From: Erythrobacter sp.
Lineage (GTDB): Bacteria; Pseudomonadota; Alphaproteobacteria; Sphingomonadales; Sphingomonadaceae
DNA: 38,664 nucleotides
NCBI GenBank assembly: GCA_002695185.1
Contig: NZOF01000131.1
Location: forward strand, 1 to 38,664
Direction: 5' to 3'
The notes below the pieces were generated by a model. It did no database searches. It was not told the origin of the DNA and saw only the letters and a program-made list of their open reading frames with translations. Made by a program: the position numbers and the translations under genes. Of this stretch, positions 32,516 through 38,664 are shown in pieces. Within the stretch, counting starts at the first letter, position 1. The number at the start of each line of letters is the position of its first letter.

Positions 32516-35224
32516 TCACCCCAGCCGTGCCAGCGCAGCACGCAGCCGGTCGATTTCTGCGGCATGGAAGGCAGCATCGGCGCGCGCCTTTTCCACCGCT
32601 TCGGGCTTGGCCCGCTCGACGAAATTGGCATTGTTGAGCCGCCCGTTCAGGCTGCCGAATTCCTTCTGGCTGGCCTCCATTGCCTTGGCGAGCCGGGCCT
32701 TTTCCGCGTCCACGTCGATCACGCCTTCCAGCGGGATGATGAACGCATCCTCGCCCGCACCGATCTGCATCGCGGCGCCCGCAGGGGCTTCGGCGAAGCG
32801 GACCGGCGTGAGGCGGGCGAGCCGTTCGATCGCGGCGGCGTTTTCTTCCACCACCTTGCGGCCCAGAGCGGAGGGGGCCGAGCAATAGGCTTCCAGCTTC
32901 GCGCCCGGCGCAATGCCGAGTTCGTTCTTCGCCGCGCGCACTGCGCTGGTCAGCGCGATCAGCCAGTCGATTTCCGCCTTGGCGGCTGGATCGATCTCGG
33001 CTTCGGGTTCGGGCCATTTCGCCGTGATCAGCGGATAGTCGGCGCGGTCCCCCTGCTTCGACCACAGTTCCTCGGTGATGAAGGGCATGAAGGGGTGCAG
33101 CATGACCAGAATCTGGTCGAGCGCCCAGCCGGCAACGGCCTTGGTTTCCTCGTCGAAATTGCCCTTGATCAGTTCGATATACCAGTCGCAGAACCGGTCC
33201 CACACGAAGTGGTAGATCGTGTTGGCGGCTGCATCGAAACGCAGGTCCGCCATGGCGGCATCCAGCGCCTGCTTCGTCGCAACCACTTCGCCGATGATCC
33301 ACTTGTTCACCGCCTGCGTAGCGGCCGGCGCGGCGATGCTGGTGCTCGCCCCGATGCCGTTCGACTGGCAGAACCGGGTCGCGTTCCACAGCTTGGTGGC
33401 GAAGTTGCGATACCCCTCGACCCGCTTTTCATCCATCTTGATGTCGCGGCCTTGGCTTTCCATGGCCGACATGAAGAAGCGCAGCGCATCGGCGCCGTAC
33501 TGGTCGATCAGGCCCAGCGGATCGACGACATTGCCCTTGGACTTGGACATTTTCGCCCCGTCCGCCGCGCGTACCAGCCCGTGCAGATACAGGCGCGGCC
33601 ACGGTGCCTTTCCGGTCAGATGCATGCCCTGCATCATCATGCGCGCATCCCAGAAGAACAGGATGTCGAAGCCCGAGATGAGCAGGTTGTTAGGGTAATG
33701 CTTTTCGAGCAGGTCGGTCTTTTCCGGCCAGCCGAGCGTGGCGAAGGGCCACAGCGCGCTGGAGAACCACGTGTCGAGCACATCGTCATCGCGGGTCAGG
33801 GCAGTGCCTTCCCCGGCCTGTGCCTGCGCCTCTTCCTCGGTCAGCGCGACATAGGCCTTGCCGTCCGCATCGTACCACGCCGGGATCTGGTGGCCCCACC
33901 ATAGCTGGCGGCTGACGCACCATGGCTGGATGTTGTCCATCCAGTTGAAGAAGGTCTTTTCCCAGCTCTTGGGGACGATTTCCACCGTGCCGTCCTTCAC
34001 CGCCTCGATCGGGGCCTTGGCCAGCTTGGCCGCATCGACATACCACTGGTCGGTCAGCCACGGTTCGATCACCACGCCGCCGCGATCGCCAAAGGGCGTT
34101 GCGATGGTGCGCGGTTCGGCGTCGTGTTCTTGCCGCTCGCCTTCCTTGTTCTTGGTGACGTGAGGAATGAGCAAGCCCAGTTCCTTCATCCGTGCCACCA
34201 CCAGTTCGCGCGCGCCATCGACGCCGTCGCGCCTGAAGCGGTGCAGGCCGATGAATTCTTCCGGCACCAGGCCATCCGCAGTCTGGCAGACATTGGCTTC
34301 GCCATCGAGCATGTTGAGCATTTCGGCAGGTTTCATCCCTGCGCGCTTGCCCACGTCGAAATCGTTGAAATCGTGGCCCGGCGTGATCTTCACGCAGCCG
34401 GAGCCGAGTTCGGGATCGGCGTGTTCGTCGGCCACGACCTTGAAGCGGCGGCCGGTGATCGGTTGGAGGATTTCCTTGCCGACGACCGATTTGTAGCGCT
34501 CGTCATCGGGATGCACGGCCACCGCCATATCGGCGAGCATGGTTTCGGGGCGCGTGGTGGCGACCACTAGGTGATCCGCACCTTCCGACGTCGTGACGCC
34601 ATCTGCCAGCGGGTATCGGAAGTGCCAGAAGCCGCCTTTCACATCCTGCGTTTCCACTTCGAGGTCCGAAATGGCGGTCTTCAGCTTCGGGTCCCAGTTC
34701 ACCAGCCGCTTGTCGCGGTAGATCAGGCCGTCATTGTAAAGATCGACGAAGGTCTTGAGCACGGCGTCGCTGAAATGCTCGTCCATGGTGAACTGTTCGC
34801 GGGACCAGTCCATCGAACAGCCAAGGCGGCGCAGCTGGCCGGTGATCGTGCCGCCGCTTTCCTCTTTCCATTCCCACACCTTGCCCACGAACTGCTCGCG
34901 CGAATAATTGGTGCGCTTGTCCTGCTGGGCTTCCAGCTGGCGTTCGACCACCATCTGCGTGGCGATGCCCGCATGATCGACGCCCACCACCCACAGCGCA
35001 TCCTTGCCGCGCAGCCGTTCGTAACGGATCACCACATCCTGCAGCGTATTGTCCAGCGCGTGGCCGATATGCAGGCTGCCGGTGACGTTCGGCGGCGGGT
35101 TCACGATGGTGAAGGGTTCGGCATCGGGCCGCTCGGGCCGGAACAGGCCGTTTTCCTCCCAATGCGCGTACCAGCGCTGCTCGATTTCCGCAGGGTCGAA
35201 GGTCTTGGATAGCTCGGTGCTCAT
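32516..35224 (-). CDS. valS: Valyl-tRNA synthetase
   Basis: This 902-residue class I synthetase attaches valine to tRNA-Val. The HIGH motif is at 52-55 ([13 protein letters not shown]) and KMSKS at 558-562. The CP1 editing domain lies between them, followed by the anticodon-binding domain and the C-terminal coiled-coil arm (about the last 65 residues, ending LRAALARLG). ATG 35224 is chosen over the ATG 12 codons upstream (35260), because the family N-terminus begins [15 protein letters not shown]. A 91-bp gap or less separates it from the divergent mlaE gene. No T-box was identified. A queE gene follows on the same strand after 238 bp. Confidence 0.98.
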   Translation of the reverse strand: MSTELSKTFDPAEIEQRWYAHWEENGLFRPERPDAEPFTIVNPPPNVTGSLHIGHALDNTLQDVVIRYERLRGKDALWVVGVDHAGIATQMVVERQLEAQQDKRTNYSREQFVGKVWEWKEESGGTITGQLRRLGCSMDWSREQFTMDEHFSDAVLKTFVDLYNDGLIYRDKRLVNWDPKLKTAISDLEVETQDVKGGFWHFRYPLADGVTTSEGADHLVVATTRPETMLADMAVAVHPDDERYKSVVGKEILQPITGRRFKVVADEHADPELGSGCVKITPGHDFNDFDVGKRAGMKPAEMLNMLDGEANVCQTADGLVPEEFIGLHRFRRDGVDGARELVVARMKELGLLIPHVTKNKEGERQEHDAEPRTIATPFGDRGGVVIEPWLTDQWYVDAAKLAKAPIEAVKDGTVEIVPKSWEKTFFNWMDNIQPWCVSRQLWWGHQIPAWYDADGKAYVALTEEEAQAQAGEGTALTRDDDVLDTWFSSALWPFATLGWPEKTDLLEKHYPNNLLISGFDILFFWDARMMMQGMHLTGKAPWPRLYLHGLVRAADGAKMSKSKGNVVDPLGLIDQYGADALRFFMSAMESQGRDIKMDEKRVEGYRNFATKLWNATRFCQSNGIGASTSIAAPAATQAVNKWIIGEVVATKQALDAAMADLRFDAAANTIYHFVWDRFCDWYIELIKGNFDEETKAVAGWALDQILVMLHPFMPFITEELWSKQGDRADYPLITAKWPEPEAEIDPAAKAEIDWLIALTSAVRAAKNELGIAPGAKLEAYCSAPSALGRKVVEENAAAIERLARLTPVRFAEAPAGAAMQIGAGEDAFIIPLEGVIDVDAEKARLAKAMEASQKEFGSLNGRLNNANFVERAKPEAVEKARADAAFHAAEIDRLRAALARLG

Positions 35225-35303
35225 GGCTTCGCCTTTGCCAGCGCCTTTTCGCCAAGGCAACGCTCTATGGGATTGTGGTGGATACCGACTTGTTTACCGT
35301 GGC

Positions 35304-35324
35304 GTTTCGCCGCATATGCGAAAC
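35304..35324 (+). repeat. Inverted repeat at the mlaE start
   Basis: GTTTCGC, seven bases, GCGAAAC is a perfect dyad. Its middle contains the 10-bp palindrome CGCATATGCG (35311-35320), which includes an in-frame ATG at 35316. It lies in the divergent valS/mlaE region and could be an operator or an mRNA hairpin. Confidence 0.45.
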
Positions 35325-35327
35325 CGA

Positions 35328-36437
35328 ATGGCGCGCTTGGCTGAATATGACATCGAAGACGGGGAAGGGGGCGCTGTACTCACGCTTTCCGGCCCGTATC
35401 TGGTATCGACAATCGGTGCGCTCGACGCAGAGCTGCGCAAGATCGACCAGCCGATCGCCCGCGTGGACCTGTCCGATGTAACCGAAATCGACACGGTCGG
35501 CGCATGGATCGCCTGCAACATCGCCAGCGAAAACAAGGCCGAAATCACCGGGGCGAACGAACGGGCGAAGCGGCTCATGACCGCGCTCGACGGGATGGGC
35601 AGCGAACAGGACATGCGGCCTGAACGCCTGCGGGTGTGGACCCGCGTGCCCGATGCCATGGGCGAAAAGGTCTATAACGCCCGCAATTCGGCGATCGGCG
35701 TCGTCAGCTTCCTCGGCGCCTTGCTGATTTCCGCCTCCACTCTCATCCGCCATCCGCGCCGCTTCCGCATGGTGGCGCTGGTCAAGCAGCTGGAGCTGGT
35801 CGGCGTGGCCGCGCTGCCGATCATCGGTTTGATGAGCTTTCTTATCGGCGTGGTCATCGCGCAGCAGGGGGCGGTGCAGCTCGCTGCCTTCGGCGCGGAA
35901 ACGCTGACGGTGAACCTCGTCGGGCGCATAACCTTGCGCGAGCTGGGCGTGCTGATGACCGCGATCATGGTGGCGGGCCGGTCGGGCAGCGCCTTTGCCG
36001 CGGAAATCGGCACGATGAAGCTGACCGAGGAAATCGACGCCATGCGCACCATCGGGATCGCCCCGATGGAAGCGCTGGTCATTCCGCGCATCATGGCCGC
36101 CGTGCTGATGATGCCGCTGCTGGGCTTTTACGCCTCCTGCATGGCGATCCTGGGTGGTGCGGTGGTCGGCGAATTGATGCTGGGCATCCCGTTCTGGACC
36201 TTCCTCGCGCGCATTCAGGACGTGGTGCCGACCTATGACGTGTGGGTCGGCCTGATCAAGGCGCCGGTCTTCGGCCTGATCGTGGCGTTGGCCGGCTGCT
36301 ACAACGGCATGCAGGTGAAGGGCAATTCGGAGGAAGTCGGGCGGCGGACCACCCTGTCGGTGGTGGCGGCGATCTTCGCCGTGATCGTGCTCGACGCGTT
36401 CTTCGCGGTGTTCTTCACCAAGGTGGGCTGGGCCTGA
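35328..36437 (+). CDS. mlaE: MlaE-type lipid ABC transporter permease with N-terminal STAS domain
   Basis: The protein has 369 residues from ATG 35328; ATG 35316, four codons earlier, is inside an inverted repeat. An MlaB-like STAS domain occupies about residues 5-90 (ARVDLSDVTEIDTVGAWIA). It is fused to the MlaE permease with about five or six membrane segments and the family motif EIGTMKLTEEIDAMRTIGI, where the ATPase contacts. The complex moves phospholipids between the inner and outer membrane. The fused STAS domain explains why no separate mlaB is present. The stop overlaps the next start by one base (TGATG), so the operon is tightly coupled. Neither start has a clear ribosome-binding site. 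Confidence 0.93.
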   Translation: MARLAEYDIEDGEGGAVLTLSGPYLVSTIGALDAELRKIDQPIARVDLSDVTEIDTVGAWIACNIASENKAEITGANERAKRLMTALDGMGSEQDMRPERLRVWTRVPDAMGEKVYNARNSAIGVVSFLGALLISASTLIRHPRRFRMVALVKQLELVGVAALPIIGLMSFLIGVVIAQQGAVQLAAFGAETLTVNLVGRITLRELGVLMTAIMVAGRSGSAFAAEIGTMKLTEEIDAMRTIGIAPMEALVIPRIMAAVLMMPLLGFYASCMAILGGAVVGELMLGIPFWTFLARIQDVVPTYDVWVGLIKAPVFGLIVALAGCYNGMQVKGNSEEVGRRTTLSVVAAIFAVIVLDAFFAVFFTKVGWA

Positions 36438-37339
36438 TGGCGGACGAACAGGACAACGGGCCCATGCGCCGCCACGAGCGGTTCCGCGGCGAATATCCCA
36501 TCGTGGTCGAAGGGCTGGTGAACCGCTTCGGCGACCAGGTCATTCACCAGGATCTCGACCTCAAGGTAAAGCGCGGCGAAATCCTCGGCGTGGTAGGCGG
36601 ATCGGGCACCGGCAAATCGGTGCTGATGCGCTCGATCATCGGCCTGCAGCCGCCTGCCGAAGGCGATATCAAAGTGTTCGACAAGTCGATTGTCGATGCC
36701 GAACCCGATGCGGAAATCGGCGTGCGCGATCGCTGGGGCGTGCTGTTCCAGGGCGGGGCGCTGTTCTCCACTCTGACCGTGGGCGAGAATGTCGAAGTCC
36801 CGCTCAAGCAGTTCTACCCCGAGATTTCCGACACGCTGCGGCAGGAAATCGCGCGATACAAGATCATGCTGTCGGGCCTGCCCGAAGAAGCGGTGACCAA
36901 ATATCCGAGCGAGCTTTCCGGCGGCATGAAGAAGCGTGCCGGTCTTGCGCGCGCGCTGGCTCTCGATCCCGAATTGCTGTTTCTGGACGAACCGACCGCG
37001 GGCCTCGACCCGATCGGGGCGGCGGCGTTCGACAATCTCACGCGCGAACTGAAGGAAACCCTCGGCCTCACAGTGTTCCTGATCACCCACGATCTCGATA
37101 CGCTGCACGAAATCTGCGACCGCGTGGCCGTGCTGGCGGACAAGCAGGTGATCGCGGTGGACACTGTGCCCAAGCTGATGGAACTCGATCATCCCTGGAT
37201 CCAGGAATATTTCAACGGGCCGCGCGGACGGGCGGCGCTGACTGCCCAGGCGCTGGACGAATTGCGGCGCCACATGGACATGCCGGTCGCTGCCCACGCC
37301 GTCAAAGCGTTGGACAACGCCCCGGAAAAGAAGGCATAG
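36437..37339 (+). CDS. mlaF: MlaF-type lipid ABC transporter ATP-binding protein
   Basis: The 300-residue protein starts at ATG 36437, sharing one base with the mlaE stop. Walker A is GGSGTGKS at 54-61, the Q-loop is LFQGGALF, the signature is LSGGM at 160-164, and Walker B is LLFLDEP at 180-186, with the switch His in FLITHDLDTL. It energises MlaE for phospholipid transport. The C-terminal 40 residues (MDMPVAAHAVKALDNAPEKKA) are an extension beyond the core ABC domain. mlaD follows after 9 bp. Confidence 0.95.
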   Translation: MADEQDNGPMRRHERFRGEYPIVVEGLVNRFGDQVIHQDLDLKVKRGEILGVVGGSGTGKSVLMRSIIGLQPPAEGDIKVFDKSIVDAEPDAEIGVRDRWGVLFQGGALFSTLTVGENVEVPLKQFYPEISDTLRQEIARYKIMLSGLPEEAVTKYPSELSGGMKKRAGLARALALDPELLFLDEPTAGLDPIGAAAFDNLTRELKETLGLTVFLITHDLDTLHEICDRVAVLADKQVIAVDTVPKLMELDHPWIQEYFNGPRGRAALTAQALDELRRHMDMPVAAHAVKALDNAPEKKA

Positions 37340-37348
37340 GCGAAGAAG

Positions 37349-38296
37349 ATGGAAACGCGGGCAAATTACGTTTGGGTCGGGGCGGTAACGCTCGCAGTGC
37401 TGGCGGCGCTGGCGCTGTTCATCGTCTGGATCGCCCGCTGGGGCGAAGGCGACCAGAAAGAATACGACATCTTCTTCAAGGAAAGCGTGTCGGGCCTCGC
37501 CAATGGCAGCCAGGTCAGCTTCGCCGGGGTTCCGGTGGGACAGGTCAGCCAGATCGTCCTGTGGGAAAAGGACCCCGAATTCGTCCGCGTGCGCATCGCC
37601 GTGAAGGAGGAAGTGCCCATCCTCGTCGGCACCACCGCCACGATCCAGGGCAGCTTCACCGGCGTTTCGACCATCCTGCTCGATGGCGCGCGCAGCGGTG
37701 CGCCGCCGATCTCCTGCGAGACGACCGCCTGCACCGAAGGCGTGCCGATCATCCCGCCCAAGGACGGCGGCCTCAACGCGCTGCTGTCGAACGCCCCGCT
37801 GCTGCTCGAACGGCTGGCCACGCTGACCGAACGGCTGACCCAGCTGCTCGACGATCAGAACCAGGGCGAAATCGCCGGCATCCTCGCCAACACCAACCAG
37901 ATGACCGCCGCGCTGGCCGATGCTGCGCCGCAATTCGAACGCACCATGGCCGAATTGCAGATCACGCTGCGCGAAGCGTCGGAGGCACTCGATGAATTCG
38001 AGACTGTCACCGCCTCGACCGACCGCCTGCTCAACCAGGAAGGGGCGGCGCTGGCCGATCAATTGCGCACCACGCTGAAGCAGGCAGGCAATGCCTCGGA
38101 AGAATTGCAGGGCGTCCTGTCCGAAGCGCGTCCGGCGACCAGGCAGCTCACCGAAAGCACGCTGCCCGCCGCCGAAGCCACGCTGCGCGATCTGCGTGCT
38201 ACCAGCAAGGCGCTGCGCGACGTGACGGAAAAGATCGACGAACAAGGGGCGGGCGCATTGCTCAACAGCAAGCCGCTGCCCGACTACAAGCCGTGA
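37349..38296 (+). CDS. mlaD: MlaD-type MCE-domain protein
   Basis: The protein has 315 residues. One N-terminal membrane anchor (about 8-29) is followed by an MCE domain (about 37-115, with GLANGSQVSFAGVPVGQV and VPILVGTTATIQGSFTGVS). A long C-terminal helical region rich in Ala, Glu and Leu is probably coiled coil. MCE proteins form hexameric rings that carry lipid across the periplasm between the permease and the outer membrane. The long helical tail makes it larger than E. coli MlaD and more like the alphaproteobacterial type. The stop overlaps a GTG in frame with the next gene. Confidence 0.93.
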   Translation: METRANYVWVGAVTLAVLAALALFIVWIARWGEGDQKEYDIFFKESVSGLANGSQVSFAGVPVGQVSQIVLWEKDPEFVRVRIAVKEEVPILVGTTATIQGSFTGVSTILLDGARSGAPPISCETTACTEGVPIIPPKDGGLNALLSNAPLLLERLATLTERLTQLLDDQNQGEIAGILANTNQMTAALADAAPQFERTMAELQITLREASEALDEFETVTASTDRLLNQEGAALADQLRTTLKQAGNASEELQGVLSEARPATRQLTESTLPAAEATLRDLRATSKALRDVTEKIDEQGAGALLNSKPLPDYKP

Positions 38297-38313
38297 ACAA
38301 GGGGCCTCGCGCG

Positions 38314-38664
38314 ATGACCACGCATTTCAAATTCGCCATGCTGGCACCGGTGCTGCTGCTGGGCGGCTGTATCTCTTTCGGCGGCGATGCGCCCGACAGC
38401 CTGCTCACGCTTACCCCCTCGGCTAGTGCGCCCGCAGGCGCTGCCGAATCCAGCAACGCAAGCACGGCGATTTCGCTGATGGAATTCGAAGCGCCCAGCG
38501 CGCTCGACGTGACGCGCGTCCCGGTACAGGTGACCGACACCGAGCTAGCCTATCTGGAAGACGCCGTGTGGGTGGAAAAGCCTGCGCGCCTGTTCCGCCG
38601 CCTGATCGCGGAAACCATCCGCACACAGTCCAACCGCGTGGTGATCGACGGTGACGATCCCGGC
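38314..38664 (+). CDS. ABC-type transport auxiliary lipoprotein (PqiC-like), 3' end outside window
   Basis: 117 residues are visible before the window edge. A lipoprotein signal ends in the lipobox LLGGC with C19 lipidated, and a Ser/Ala-rich linker follows. After this comes a domain with the pattern of the ABC transport auxiliary family (SLMEFEAPSALDVTRVPVQV, LAYLEDAVWVEKPARLFRRL). These lipoproteins work with MCE proteins in lipid transport. ATG 38314 has AAGGGG upstream. The earlier GTG at 38293 overlaps the mlaD stop and would start translation without a ribosome-binding site, by coupling. It completes an mlaEFD plus lipoprotein operon without mlaC or mlaA in view. Confidence 0.88.
   Translation, partial: MTTHFKFAMLAPVLLLGGCISFGGDAPDSLLTLTPSASAPAGAAESSNASTAISLMEFEAPSALDVTRVPVQVTDTELAYLEDAVWVEKPARLFRRLIAETIRTQSNRVVIDGDDPG

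Noticed and set aside
36299..38245. 648-codon minus-strand frame opposite mlaE, mlaF and mlaD
   Set aside because: It is antisense to three well-supported genes and has no recognisable domain.

Overview
The window is a GC-rich, gene-dense chromosomal stretch of an alphaproteobacterium, most likely a sphingomonad of the Erythrobacteraceae type. The evidence is a CckA-CtrA-pathway phosphotransferase (ChpT), an alphaproteobacterial RpoH, a TonB-dependent receptor, a TorF-family porin, a TIGR02186 protein beside a TauE/SafE transporter, a STAS-fused MlaE permease, and a class A RNase P RNA. The family assignment is inferred from gene content only. I see no tRNA, rRNA, CRISPR array, insertion sequence or prophage gene. 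About forty protein genes and one RNA gene are supported.

Layout. 1-4.6 kb (minus): a TonB-dependent receptor, a secreted amidase and a CPA1 cation/proton antiporter (cut by the window edge) form a likely operon. 5-9 kb (plus): a chemotaxis receptor, then clpP and clpX. 9.1-11.7 kb (minus): polysaccharide deacetylase, zinc-type CDF transporter and MtgA transglycosylase. 11.7-13.9 kb: two paralogous short-chain dehydrogenases with an HxlR regulator between them. 13.9-15.9 kb (minus): rpoH and an RluD-type pseudouridine synthase. 15.9-17.7 kb (plus): JAMM peptidase, chpT and an AmpD-like amidase. 18-20.3 kb: a divergent NmrA-like reductase/TetR pair and a FAS1 lipoprotein. 20.7-21.1 kb: rnpB, followed by a TspO-like membrane protein. 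22-24.6 kb (minus): a PPP-type phosphatase, UDP-glucose dehydrogenase and a small membrane protein. 24.9-27.4 kb: a TorF porin behind a sigma-54-like promoter, a glyoxalase I and nhaA. 27.7-31.4 kb (plus): a TauE/SafE transporter, the TIGR02186 protein and a HerA-like ATPase. 31.5-35.2 kb (minus): queE and valS. 35.3-38.7 kb (plus): an Mla-type lipid transport operon, cut by the window edge.

How the genes fit together. Proteostasis is represented by clpP, clpX and rpoH, with a candidate heat-shock promoter before clpP. Envelope upkeep is represented by MtgA, the AmpD-like amidase, the deacetylase, Ugd and the Mla operon. Ion homeostasis is represented by two proton antiporters and the CDF transporter.

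Most of the window is ordinary core genome. The least explained signals are regulatory: a promoter-like module of matching architecture before rnpB and queE, a sigma-54 promoter inside a 10-bp inverted repeat before an orphan torF, a foldable leader before nhaA, and palindromes at the hxlR/SDR and TetR/NmrA junctions. I did not find a clear new multi-gene defence or mobile system.
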